Origin: Planctomycetales bacterium 71-10
Lineage (GTDB): Bacteria; Planctomycetota; Planctomycetia; Isosphaerales; Isosphaeraceae
DNA: 64,000 bases
Direction: 5' to 3'
NCBI GenBank assembly: GCA_001898385.1
Contig: MKTT01000081.1
Location: 29,013 to 93,012 of the forward strand
Made by a program: the position numbers and the translations under genes. Below the pieces are notes generated by a model that made no database searches, had not been told where the DNA came from, and saw nothing but the letters and a program-made list of their open reading frames with translations. Positions 56,202-64,000 of this stretch are shown one piece after another (within the stretch, counting starts at the first letter, position 1; each line of letters opens with the position of its first letter).

Positions 56202-57263
56202 ATGGCCCGGCGCACTCGGATCGTCGCGGGGGCGATCGCCCTCGCCCTGGTCGGGGCCGTCTTCCACGCCGGCTGCTCGGGATCGCCGGGGGGGGCGGGG
56301 CCGGACCGACGCTCGGTCGTCCTCTACAGCGTGACCGACCGCGAGACCGCCCAGGAGCTTATCGACCGGTTCGAGGAAGAGACCGGCATCCACGTCGAGG
56401 CCAAGTTCGACACCGAGGCCGCGAAGGCGGTCGGGCTCGTCCAGGCGATCCGCCAGGAGAAGGCGAACCCTCGATGCGACGTCCTCTGGGGCGGCGGCGC
56501 GTTCTTCCACGCGATGCTCGCCGACGACGGCTGCCTCGCGCCGGCCCCGGGCGACCTGGTCCGGGCCCACGGCGGCGCCCCGCGCGATGCGCAGGGGCGC
56601 TGGCTCGGCTTCGCCGCCGCCTATCGCGTCCTGATCGTCAACACCGACGTGTTCGGGACGGAGGAGCGGCCGGATTCGATTCGCGACCTCGTCGAACCGC
56701 GTTACAAGGGTCGCGTGGGGATCGCCAACCCGCTGTTCGGGGGGATGGCGGCGCACGTGGCGGCGCTCTTCCAGGCGCTCGGGCCGGACGAGGCCCGGCG
56801 CTGGCTCGCCGGGCTCAAGGCCAATGACGTCGCCCTCTGCGGCGGCATGGCCGACGTGACCAAGCGCGTCGCCTCGGGCGAGCTGTGGTTCGGGATCACC
56901 AGCTCGATCGACGCCCACGTCGCCGTCGACGACGGCAAGCCGGTGGCCGTCGTCGTCCCCGACCAGGGGCCGGGGGAGATCGGCTGCATGGAAGGCTTCA
57001 GCGCCGCCGCGCTCGTCGCGGGGGGCCCGCACCCCGAGGAGGCGGAGCGACTGCTCCGCTTCCTCATGTCGTCGAGGACGGAGGAAATCCTCGCCGCGGG
57101 GCCCGCCCAGACCGTCGGGCTGCTCCCCGAGAGCGTCGCGCGGGACGTCCGCCCGTCGTGGCTACCGCGGGGCATCCGGGCGATGGACGTGGATTGGGAG
57201 GAGGCCGCCCGGGGGTACTCGGAGGCGACGAAGGCCGTCAAGGAGATCCTGCTGGGGCGATGA
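56202..57263 (+). CDS. ABC importer substrate-binding lipoprotein (iron/phosphonate type)
   Basis: The 353-residue lipoprotein has a signal with lipobox FHAGC near residue 24. The mature part is a class II periplasmic-binding fold: VVLYSVTDRETAQELIDRFE, then GIHVEAKFDTEAAKAVGLVQ, CDVLWGGGAFF, and RYKGRVGIANPLFGG-like segments. The nearest well-known families bind Fe3+ (FbpA) or 2-aminoethylphosphonate; the tyrosine pair of FbpA is not obvious, so iron is only a likely substrate. The stop overlaps the permease start. Confidence 0.85.
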   Translation: MARRTRIVAGAIALALVGAVFHAGCSGSPGGAGPDRRSVVLYSVTDRETAQELIDRFEEETGIHVEAKFDTEAAKAVGLVQAIRQEKANPRCDVLWGGGAFFHAMLADDGCLAPAPGDLVRAHGGAPRDAQGRWLGFAAAYRVLIVNTDVFGTEERPDSIRDLVEPRYKGRVGIANPLFGGMAAHVAALFQALGPDEARRWLAGLKANDVALCGGMADVTKRVASGELWFGITSSIDAHVAVDDGKPVAVVVPDQGPGEIGCMEGFSAAALVAGGPHPEEAERLLRFLMSSRTEEILAAGPAQTVGLLPESVARDVRPSWLPRGIRAMDVDWEEAARGYSEATKAVKEILLGR

Positions 57264-58942
57264 GAACGCCGCCGAAGTCCCTGGTCGCGGCCGCCGTCCT
57301 GCTGGCGTCCTCCGTCGTCCTCTCGCCCTTCCTCGCCGCCCTGTCCGGGGCCGGCTTGCCGGGGCGGACGGCGGCGTTCAACGGCATCGCCGGGCCGATC
57401 GCCGTCTCGGTCGGTTGCGCGCTGGCGGCGGCGCTGGTGGCGCTGGTCCTCGGCGTCCCCTTCGCCCTGCTCGTCGAGCGCTCGCCGGCCGGGCTCAGGC
57501 GAACGTCCTGGACCCTCGGGCTGATGGTCCTCATGATGCCGCCTTACATCGTCAGCGAGGCCGCGGTCGTCCTCCTCGGGCCCGCGGGCAAGATCGCGCG
57601 ACCGGCCGCCTCGCTCCTCGGCTTCGGTCCGCGATCGACCGACCCGGGCGCGGTGGCGCGATTCACGGTCCCGGGCTTCGTCTACTCCTGGTCGGCGGTC
57701 GGCGTGGTCATGGGGGGGTGCCTCTTCCCGGTCGTCGCGCTGGCCGTGGCCGGCGCGTACCGGCGCACCGATCACCGGGCCTTCGAGGCGGCGAGGCTCG
57801 CGCGGGGGAGCCGCGGCGTCTGGAGGATCGGGGCCCGCGTCCTCGTCCCGCCCGCCCTCGGCGCGGCCCTCCTGGTCTTCGCCCTGACGCTCACCGAGTT
57901 CGCGGTGCCGCAGCTCCTACGCGTGCGGACGGTCGGCGAGGAGGTCCACGAGCGGATCCAGGAAGGCGACCTGGCGACGGCGGCGGCGCTGTGCCTCCCG
58001 CTGCTGCCGCTCGTCGTCGCGGCCGGGGGCCTCGGCGTCTTCATCCTCATGCGCGGCCGGGTGGCGAGCCTGGCCGGGCTCGAAGGCGAGATCCCCAGGT
58101 TCACGGGACGACGCCCGGGCCGCGCGGGGCACGTCGCGGCCGGGCTCGCGACGCTGGTCGCGATCACCCCGGCCCTGATCCTGCCGGCCGTGTCACTGGG
58201 CTGGCTCGCCGCCTCGGCGAGGTCGTCCCAATCGCCCATGCTCGGCCGGCACAAGCTCATCCGGACGTCCGGCGTCGTCAGCTCCTTCCGCGAGGTGTGG
58301 GGCCTCGCGCGCGACGACGCCGTCCGCACGGTCCTGCTGGCCGCCGCCGCGGCGACGCTCGCCACGATCGGTGCGATCGCCCTGGCGCGGCTCACGTCGC
58401 GAGTCGGCTGGGGCCCCGTCCTGGGCGTGCTCGGCGCCGGGGCGGCGGTCCCGAGCCCGGTCGTCGGGCTGGGGCTCATCGCGCTCTGGAATCGGGGCGC
58501 CGGCACCGCGGTCTACCAAAGCTCGGCGATCGTCCTCCTGGCGTGGCTCGCCCGCTTCTTCCCCGTCGCCGTCTTCCTGGCGCAAGGGGCGCTCGCCCGG
58601 GTGCCGCGCGAGCTGGAGGACGCGGCGGCGCTCGCCGGGAGGGGGCCGGTCGGGCGATTCCTCGCGGTGGTGCTCCCGAACGCGGCGCCGGGTCTGGTTG
58701 CGGCGTGGCTCGCCGTCTATGTGCTGTCGGCGACCGAGATCGGCGCCACCGTGCTGATCTCGCCGCCCGGCGAGCCCTTCCTCGCGCCGTCGGTCATGAA
58801 CTTCATGAGGCGCGGCCAGGACCCGGAGATCGTCGCCTGCCAGGTCCTCCTGCTGGCGGCGATCGCGTCGCCCCCGGCCTTGCTCGCCCTGGTCATGATC
58901 CTGCGCCCGCGATTCGGGCCCGTTGCGAAGGGGTCGCCGTGA
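57260..58942 (+). CDS. ABC importer permease with two fused permease domains
   Basis: The 560-residue membrane protein contains two copies of the binding-protein-dependent permease domain. Each copy carries an EAA loop: FEAARLARGSRGVWRIGARV in the first, and ELEDAAALAGRGPVGRFLAV in the second. There are about 12 helices. FbpB-type iron permeases have this fused layout. It overlaps the genes on both sides by four bases, so the three products are made together. Confidence 0.9.
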   Translation: MRTPPKSLVAAAVLLASSVVLSPFLAALSGAGLPGRTAAFNGIAGPIAVSVGCALAAALVALVLGVPFALLVERSPAGLRRTSWTLGLMVLMMPPYIVSEAAVVLLGPAGKIARPAASLLGFGPRSTDPGAVARFTVPGFVYSWSAVGVVMGGCLFPVVALAVAGAYRRTDHRAFEAARLARGSRGVWRIGARVLVPPALGAALLVFALTLTEFAVPQLLRVRTVGEEVHERIQEGDLATAAALCLPLLPLVVAAGGLGVFILMRGRVASLAGLEGEIPRFTGRRPGRAGHVAAGLATLVAITPALILPAVSLGWLAASARSSQSPMLGRHKLIRTSGVVSSFREVWGLARDDAVRTVLLAAAAATLATIGAIALARLTSRVGWGPVLGVLGAGAAVPSPVVGLGLIALWNRGAGTAVYQSSAIVLLAWLARFFPVAVFLAQGALARVPRELEDAAALAGRGPVGRFLAVVLPNAAPGLVAAWLAVYVLSATEIGATVLISPPGEPFLAPSVMNFMRRGQDPEIVACQVLLLAAIASPPALLALVMILRPRFGPVAKGSP

Positions 58943-59982
58943 GCGAGGTCCTCCGGGTCGACGGGCTGGGCAAGACCTTCGGCGGCGCGAAGGCGCTGGA
59001 AGGCGTGGGCTTCTCGCTGGATCGGGGCGAGCGCCTCGCCGTGCTCGGCCGATCGGGGGGCGGCAAGACCACGCTGCTCCGCCTGATCGCGGGGCTGGAG
59101 CCGCCGACGGCGGGCGAGATCGCCCTGGCGGGCGAGGCCGCCTCGCGCGCCGGCCGGGTGATCGTCGCGCCCGAGCGCCGGGGGGTGGCGCTCGTGTTCC
59201 AGGGGCTCGCCCTCTTCCCGAACCTCCGCGCCCTCGACCAGGTCGCGTTCGCCGCGCGGGGCCGCGGGGGCGTCGAGCGGGCTCGGATCCTGCTCGACCG
59301 CGTGGGCCTCGGGCATCGGGCCGGCGCGCGGCTCGACGAGCTGTCGGGGGGCGAACGGCAGCGGATCGCGCTGGCCCGGGCGCTGGCCCAGGAGCCCGCG
59401 ATCCTGCTCATGGACGAGCCGTTCGCGAGCCTCGACGACGAGAAGCGGGCCGAGATGCGCGACCTCCTGCGCGACCTCCTCGACGACGCCGGGACGACGC
59501 TCGTCCTGGTGACGCACTCGCGCAACGACGCGCTGGACCTCGCGCGCCGGGCCCTCGTGCTCGACCACGGCCGGGCCGTCGCGGACGGCCCCCTCGAAGA
59601 ACTCATGGCCCGTCCGCGACACGCCGCCGTCGTGCGGGCGCTCGGGTTGGGGCGATTGATACCGGGCGAGGTCGACGCCGAAGGCGACGCCGAGACGGCG
59701 TTCGGCAGGGTGCGCACCGCTCGCGGGACGGCTCCGGGGCCCGCGACGCTCCTCGTGCGGCCCGATCAGCCCCATCTCGTCGACGACGACGAGGACGGCG
59801 TGGACGCCGTGGTCGCGTCGATCGAACTCCGGCCGCCGGACGGGCGCGAGGTCCGCCGCGTCGCGGTCGTCCGCGCGGCGGGGGGCGACCTGCGGGCGTT
59901 CGTCCGAGGCCGGACCCTGTCCGTCGGCGATCGCGTCCGCGTGCGGCTCCGCGGCGAATGCGATCCGATGCAGGGGGAATGA
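58939..59982 (+). CDS. ABC importer ATP-binding protein
   Basis: The 347-residue ATPase has Walker A GRSGGGKT at 37-44, a Q-loop in ALVFQGLALFPNL, the signature LSGGERQRIALARAL near 130, Walker B AILLMDEPFASLDD and the switch His in LVTHSRND. A C-terminal TOBE-like region (about 235-347) ends it, as in FbpC and PotA types. The start is GTG 58939, inside the permease stop. It is the last gene of the operon; a repeat follows. Confidence 0.92.
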   Translation: MSEVLRVDGLGKTFGGAKALEGVGFSLDRGERLAVLGRSGGGKTTLLRLIAGLEPPTAGEIALAGEAASRAGRVIVAPERRGVALVFQGLALFPNLRALDQVAFAARGRGGVERARILLDRVGLGHRAGARLDELSGGERQRIALARALAQEPAILLMDEPFASLDDEKRAEMRDLLRDLLDDAGTTLVLVTHSRNDALDLARRALVLDHGRAVADGPLEELMARPRHAAVVRALGLGRLIPGEVDAEGDAETAFGRVRTARGTAPGPATLLVRPDQPHLVDDDEDGVDAVVASIELRPPDGREVRRVAVVRAAGGDLRAFVRGRTLSVGDRVRVRLRGECDPMQGE

Positions 59983-60024
59983 ACCCTGAACGTCCCGGAT
60001 TTCGGGGCGGTGTGCGATGATGAC

Positions 60025-60209
60025 GGTCTTCCCCCCTCGCGGGGGAAGACAGACCCCGAAGGGGTCAGATGAGGGGGACGACGAGCGCGAGGCCCGTCGG
60101 GATTCGAAGCCTCGCACGACCGGGCCATCGCGAGTCCCCATGGTGGTCTCGCGCGTCGTCCCCCTCATCCGGCCCTGCGGGCCACCTTCCCCCGCAAGGG
60201 GGGAAGGCC
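60025..60209. repeat. Palindromic intergenic repeat element (copy 2)
   Basis: The ends are inverted hairpins (CTTCCCCCCTCGCGGGGGAAG at left, CTTCCCCCGCAAGGGGGGAAGG-like at right). Inside, TGAGGGGGACGACG faces CGTCGTCCCCCTCATCC. The order matches the element at 44852-45084, including the CCCCCTCATCCGGCC core followed by GGCCACCTTC. No coding potential is seen. The 59983-60319 gap has nothing else. Confidence 0.7.
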
Positions 60210-60319
60210 GTTAGGATGGCCGCCCCAAAATCCACGACGATCAGAATCAACCGAGGCGACGCCCGAGCCGAACTGCATCGCTCGGCCTCGTCGCTCCGTC
60301 GATCTGGATCGGCCGAAGC

Positions 60320-61159
60320 TCAGGGGATCCACCCGGGCAACGCGGCGGCCTGCTCCACCCAGTTCGCGACCTGCACCGCGTCGAGTTCGTCGCCCTCGTG
60401 GATGTGGAAGTACCGCGTGTTTTCATCCTTGCTCGCGACGGGCGGCGGCGGTCGCAGCGACGAGCCGCGGAAGAAGGCGACCTTCACATAGCGATTGAAG
60501 ACGTGGACGCCCAGGAACCAGCCCCGGCCTTCGCACCCGTACAGCGGGGAGTTCCACTTCACGGCCTTGCGCACGTCCGGCACGGCCCGCACGATCAGCT
60601 CGTCGAGACGCCGGCCGACCTCGCGTTTCCAGCCCGGCATCGCGTCGATATACGCCTGCACCGGTGCATCGCCGTCCGCCTTGGCGATCTGCGGATTCCC
60701 GCCCGAGAGGAGCTTGGCCGGCCCGGCCTTCGCGCCCGTTTTCGGCGAGGGCCTGGACTTCGGGGCGCGGGCGCGAAGGTTCGCCTCGACCGCGGCCCGG
60801 ATCAGGTTCTTGAATGCCCCGGGGTCGAGCGCCTCGCCCTCGCGGATGTCGATGGCGCGGCGAGTGTTCCCCTCCAGGCTGGAATTGAAGAGGCCCCGGG
60901 GATCCTCCAGCGACGCGCCGCGGGGGAAGGTCAGCTTCACCACCTGCTTGTAGGTCTCGCCCGTGCAGACGTTCCCGGCGTGGGACCAGACGGGCGTCCC
61001 CTTCCATTTCCACTCCTCCATAATCTCCGGATCGGCCTCGTGGACGAGGCGGCGCACCGCCGCCAGGGCCTCGCCGCGCCAGTCGGCCAGGGACCGGATC
61101 CGCTCGTCGATGAGGCGCGAGGCCGGTTCCCCGGCCCCGCGCGCGTCGCCTTCGCTCAT
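60320..61159 (-). CDS. Tandem DUF1801 protein
   Basis: The 279 residues hold two related domains of the DUF1801 (YdhG-like) type. The first spans about 20-115 (MEEWKWKGTPVWSHAGNVCT, YKQVVKLTFPRGASLEDP). The second spans about 160-275 (RKAVKWNSPLYGCEGRGWFL, YVKVAFFRGSSLRPPPP). A basic linker joins them. The fold is distantly like iron chaperone frataxin, and the function is not known. ATG 61159 is chosen over the adjacent TTG. It follows the sulfatase gene by 37 bases across a convergent or tandem boundary on the same strand. Confidence 0.8.
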   Translation of the reverse strand: MSEGDARGAGEPASRLIDERIRSLADWRGEALAAVRRLVHEADPEIMEEWKWKGTPVWSHAGNVCTGETYKQVVKLTFPRGASLEDPRGLFNSSLEGNTRRAIDIREGEALDPGAFKNLIRAAVEANLRARAPKSRPSPKTGAKAGPAKLLSGGNPQIAKADGDAPVQAYIDAMPGWKREVGRRLDELIVRAVPDVRKAVKWNSPLYGCEGRGWFLGVHVFNRYVKVAFFRGSSLRPPPPVASKDENTRYFHIHEGDELDAVQVANWVEQAAALPGWIP

Positions 61160-61196
61160 CAATCGCCTCCATTCGCGGGACGCCTGGCCGTGGCGG

Positions 61197-62609
61197 TCAT
61201 TTCGGGTCGACCGACGGCAGCGGGAAAAGGTCGGAACGGGCGTGCTCGCGGCTCATGACGGCCTCGATCCGCGCGACGATCTCGGGATGATCGGCGGCGA
61301 CGTCGCGGGCCTCGGCCGGGTCGTCGTCGAGGTTGAACAGGCCGACGGTGAGCTTCCCCTTCCCCATCTCCTGGCGCACACCCTTCCACGGGCCCAGCCG
61401 CACGGCCTGCTGGCCGCCGTAGGAGGGGAACTCCCAGTACAGGAACTCGTGCGCCGGCTGGTCCGCCGGCCGGTCGAGCAGGGTCGGCGCGAAGCTGATC
61501 CCGTCGAGGCCCGCGGGGAGCGCGTCCCGGCCGCCGATCAGGTCCATCAGCGTCGGGGCGACGTCGGGGAAGTAGCCGACGAAGTCGGCGGTCGAGCCGG
61601 CCGGCACGCGGCCCGGCCAGCGGACGAGGAACGGGACGGCGATCCCCCCCTCGTACGCCGACCCCTTCAGCCCGCGCAGGCCGCCGGCCGATCGGAAGTA
61701 GTCGCTGTCGGCCCCGCCGACGTTGTGGGTCGGCCCGTTGTCCGACGCGAAGATCACGATGGTCTCCTCGTCGAGCTTCAGCTCGGCGAGCAGGTCCAGG
61801 ATCCGGCCGACGGTCCGGTCCATCCTCGTGACCATCGCGGCGTAGGCGGCGTGGGGCTTCGGGTGCGGGAGATAGCCCTTCCCGCCGGTGTAGGGCGCAT
61901 CCTCCAGCTTGCCGTCGTACTCGGCCAGCGAGTCCGCCGGGACCTGGAGCGCGAGGTGCGGGATGATGAACGGCAGGAAGAGGAAGAACGGCCCATCGCG
62001 ATGCTCGCGGAGCCACGCCAGGGCGTCCGCTTCGAACAGGTCGTGCGAGAACCGCTCGCCCGTCGGGCCGCCCGGGTTTCCCGGCAGGGCGACCTTCTCG
62101 CGGTCGTTCCAGAGGTACGTCGGGTAGTGGTTGTGGGCGTGGCGCTGGCAGTTGTAGCCGTAGAAGTGGTCGAAGCCCTGATTGAGCGGATCGCCCTCCG
62201 ATCCCGGGAAGCCCAGGCCCCACTTGCCGACGGCCGCCGTGGCGTAGTCCCGAGACTTGAACATCTCGGCGAGCGTCATCTCGGAGGCCGGCAGCGGGGC
62301 CTGGCCCTCGGGCTGGATCTCGCGATTGTCGCGCACGCAGCCGTGGCCCGAATGCTTGCCCGTCATCAGCGTGCATCGCGACGGCGCGCAGACCGGCGAG
62401 CCGGCGTAGAACCGCGTGAACCGCATCCCCTCCGCGGCGATCCGGTCGATGGACGGCGTGCGGATCTTCTCCTGCCCGTACGCGCCGACCTCCGCCCGGC
62501 CGAGGTCGTCCGCCAGGATGAAGACGACGTTCGGCCCGCCGTCGCGCCCGCGAGCGGGAGGGAGGACGCACAGGGCGAGGATCGTCGGGAGGACGAGGCG
62601 TGCGAGCAT
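61197..62609 (-). CDS. Secreted sulfatase
   Basis: The 470-residue enzyme hydrolyses sulfate esters, probably of algal or other polysaccharides, outside the cytoplasm. It has a signal peptide (LVLPTILALCVLPPARG), metal ligands D34-D35 in FILADDLGRAE, and the formylglycine motif CAPSR at 74-78, which a maturase must convert. TGKHSGHGCVRDN, HPKPHAAYAAMVTRMDRTVG and FASDNGPTHNVGG are typical. Sulfatases are greatly expanded in planctomycetes. The substrate is unknown and no maturase is in the window. Confidence 0.93.
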   Translation of the reverse strand: MLARLVLPTILALCVLPPARGRDGGPNVVFILADDLGRAEVGAYGQEKIRTPSIDRIAAEGMRFTRFYAGSPVCAPSRCTLMTGKHSGHGCVRDNREIQPEGQAPLPASEMTLAEMFKSRDYATAAVGKWGLGFPGSEGDPLNQGFDHFYGYNCQRHAHNHYPTYLWNDREKVALPGNPGGPTGERFSHDLFEADALAWLREHRDGPFFLFLPFIIPHLALQVPADSLAEYDGKLEDAPYTGGKGYLPHPKPHAAYAAMVTRMDRTVGRILDLLAELKLDEETIVIFASDNGPTHNVGGADSDYFRSAGGLRGLKGSAYEGGIAVPFLVRWPGRVPAGSTADFVGYFPDVAPTLMDLIGGRDALPAGLDGISFAPTLLDRPADQPAHEFLYWEFPSYGGQQAVRLGPWKGVRQEMGKGKLTVGLFNLDDDPAEARDVAADHPEIVARIEAVMSREHARSDLFPLPSVDPK

Positions 62610-62816
62610 GGCGATGGACTCCGAGGGAGCGGCCCGTTCGAGCCCTCCGTTCTACCCCGGCCGGCTCCGCCCGGGAAGCCTCCGATCACGGGCGAGGCGG
62701 GCCGGGCGCGGCGATTCGCCACCCTGATGCTCCCAGGCCCGCTCCCGATTCGCGCACGCCCGGGTCGGCCGGTATGATGGCCGGGGCCGGCGACGATCGC
62801 CGAGGAGGCGTCCGCG

Positions 62817-63488
62817 ATGAGGATCTGCTGCATCTCCGACCTGCACGGCCATCTCCCCGAGGTCCCGCCGTGCGACCTGCTGCTGCTGGCGGGGGACCTG
62901 GTCCCGACCGATTGCCACAGCCGGACGAAAGGCCGGAACTGGCTGGACACGAAGTTCCGCGCCTGGCTGGAGGCGATTCCCAAGGCGACGACGGTCGTCG
63001 GCGTGGCGGGCAACCACGACTTCGTCTTCACGGAGGGCTATCCGGCGTTCGACCGGCCCCTGCCCTGGACGTACTTGCAAGACTCGGCGACGACGGTCGG
63101 CGGCGTCTCGATCTGGGGGACGCCCTGGCAGCCGACGTTCTTCGACTGGGCGTTCAACCTCGACGAGCCCGACCTGGCCGCGAAGTGGGACCTCATCCCC
63201 GAGCGGACCGACGTCCTGCTGCTCCACGGCCCGCCGTTCGGATACGGCGACCCGACGCCCCGCGGCCCCGCCGGCTCGCCCGGCCTGCTGCGGCGGATCG
63301 AGGCGATCCGGCCGCGGCTGGCGGTCGCGGGACACATCCACTCCGGCTACGGCGTCTATCGGATCGGGCCGACGACGTTCGTGAGCGCCTCGCACCTGGA
63401 CGAGCAGTACGCGCCGGCGCACCGGCCGGTCCTGCTGGACCTGACCGACGCGCGGGTCGCGGTGGTCGACTGCGGCCCCCTTTACTGA
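62817..63488 (+). CDS. Small calcineurin-like metallophosphoesterase
   Basis: The 223-residue enzyme has the metal motifs ISDLHGH near 6, LLLAGDLV near 22, VAGNHDFVF near 61, LLHGPPFGYGD near 140, and AGHIHSGYG near 172. This short form resembles the MPPED/UDP-hydrolase-like branch. The physiological substrate is not readable. It diverges from the sulfatase gene and is followed by an AT-rich gene-free stretch. The final VVDCGPLY is a frequent family ending. Confidence 0.88.
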   Translation: MRICCISDLHGHLPEVPPCDLLLLAGDLVPTDCHSRTKGRNWLDTKFRAWLEAIPKATTVVGVAGNHDFVFTEGYPAFDRPLPWTYLQDSATTVGGVSIWGTPWQPTFFDWAFNLDEPDLAAKWDLIPERTDVLLLHGPPFGYGDPTPRGPAGSPGLLRRIEAIRPRLAVAGHIHSGYGVYRIGPTTFVSASHLDEQYAPAHRPVLLDLTDARVAVVDCGPLY

Positions 63489-63987
63489 TCGCCGCCCAAA
63501 GAAGATCAAGTCGTCCAACCCAAATTACCCAAGGGAATGCGGGTCCGGACGACCTGAACTTGATATTCTTTAATGCGATGATTAATAAAAGACCAGTAAA
63601 AGCGGTTGGAGATGATCGACCTCCTCACGCCATTCGGGGTGAACCTCTTCGAAAAGCTCCCACGATCACATGTCCATTCACATCTGAACGCACGCAGAAG
63701 AAATCCGGCTTTGGCATCTTGACAAAGCCTGTGGGCTCAAGAATACTCAGGCTCAGGGATCACATCAGTCGCAGAACCACAAAGCGATTTCATCTATGTC
63801 GCAAAACAAATTGAATTCGCGCTCAGATTTAGTCGCCAAATTCACAATCACCGTTCTTCCAGCGATGCCAGGGCCAGCGCCAACTAACCTTGGCTCATGA
63901 TTCCGGAGAGGTGGACGATACTTGCAGGCCACCCCCCCTGGTGATGTAATCACGACGAGTCGTGACGCACTCCGGAGGGTACCGGCG
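63489..63987. other. AT-richer gene-free stretch
   Basis: Base composition drops well below that of the neighbours, with segments such as TTCTTTAATGCGATGATTAAT. No ORF shows family likeness; a 62-codon minus-strand frame at 63765-63953 is not convincing. A promoter for the gene at the window edge lies at its end. It could be the remnant of an inserted element or a boundary of transferred DNA. Confidence 0.45.
63922..63950 (+). promoter_or_regulatory. Candidate promoter of the gene at the window edge
   Basis: TTGCAG (63922-63927) and TGTAAT (63945-63950) are spaced by 17 bases; the -10 box matches at five positions. A short CACGAC-GA-GTCGTG palindrome (63951-63964) overlaps the probable start point and could be an operator. 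Confidence 0.4.
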
Positions 63988-64000
63988 ATGGACTTCCCGA
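63988..64000 (+). CDS. Start of a gene cut by the window edge
   Basis: ATG 63988 follows GGAGGG (63974-63979) with 8-base spacing and a promoter 38 bases upstream. Only four codons (MDFP) are in the window, so the product is unknown. Confidence 0.4.

Noticed and set aside
63765..63953. A 62-codon minus-strand frame as a gene
   Set aside because: It has no ribosome site of note and no family likeness, and it overlaps the promoter of the next gene. It could be a remnant, but I cannot support it.

Overview
The window is a high-GC chromosomal segment from a planctomycete, most likely of the Isosphaeraceae type (Paludisphaera, Singulisphaera and relatives). This is inferred from family content. 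There is a DUF1559 pseudopilin-like protein with a companion small lipoprotein, a DUF6807 protein, a sulfatase, a BlaI/M56 pair, an ECF sigma gene next to a VWA protein, and two large exported proteins carrying the planctomycete N-terminal LExR-type signal. Many starts are GTG or TTG, and neighbouring genes often overlap by 4 bases or a few dozen. No IS element, prophage or CRISPR array is visible.

Layout. 1-3.6 kb: ECF sigma factor and a VWA protein with an anti-sigma-like N-terminus. 3.6-5 kb: two small genes of unknown role. 5-9.9 kb (minus): a recO, BamD-like, LptE-like, folP, proA operon. 9.97-12.6 kb: an autoregulated blaI/M56-protease pair with two operator dyads over its promoter. 12.7-24 kb: mixed genes (membrane protein, lipoprotein, DUF1559, APC permease, sugar-nucleotide reductase, ParB-like protein, Imm21-like protein, HemW, NifU-like, RRM protein, DUF6807, 5-formyl-THF cyclo-ligase) and a 6S RNA candidate upstream of the cyclo-ligase. 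24.3-26.6 kb (minus): UVR-motif protein, DUF4912 protein and a candidate small RNA or attenuator.

26.8-34.8 kb is a complete F1Fo ATP synthase operon (atpZ-B-E-F-H-A-G-D-C), with a promoter, strong intercistronic hairpins and a terminator. 34.85-37.1 kb: His-rich acidic protein, metallophosphoesterase and CPBP protease. 37.4-46.4 kb is an aa3-type oxidase cluster: diheme lipoprotein, coxB, A2-type coxA, ctaA, ctaB, coxC, coxD and a SCO-DUF420 fusion. It supplies the structural subunits, heme A synthesis and copper insertion. Subunit III carries an insertion that aligns without gaps to the C-terminal domain of ribosomal protein L7/L12, the most striking observation here. Palindromic intergenic repeats lie inside and after this cluster and again at 60 kb.

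47.1-64 kb: a 1637-residue beta-helix/DUF11/Calx-beta surface protein, a small CxxC membrane protein, pyrF, tRNA-Pro(GGG), a second LExR protein, an iron-type ABC importer operon, a tandem DUF1801 protein, a sulfatase and a metallophosphoesterase. The last 500 bases are visibly more AT-rich, and a new gene begins at the window edge.
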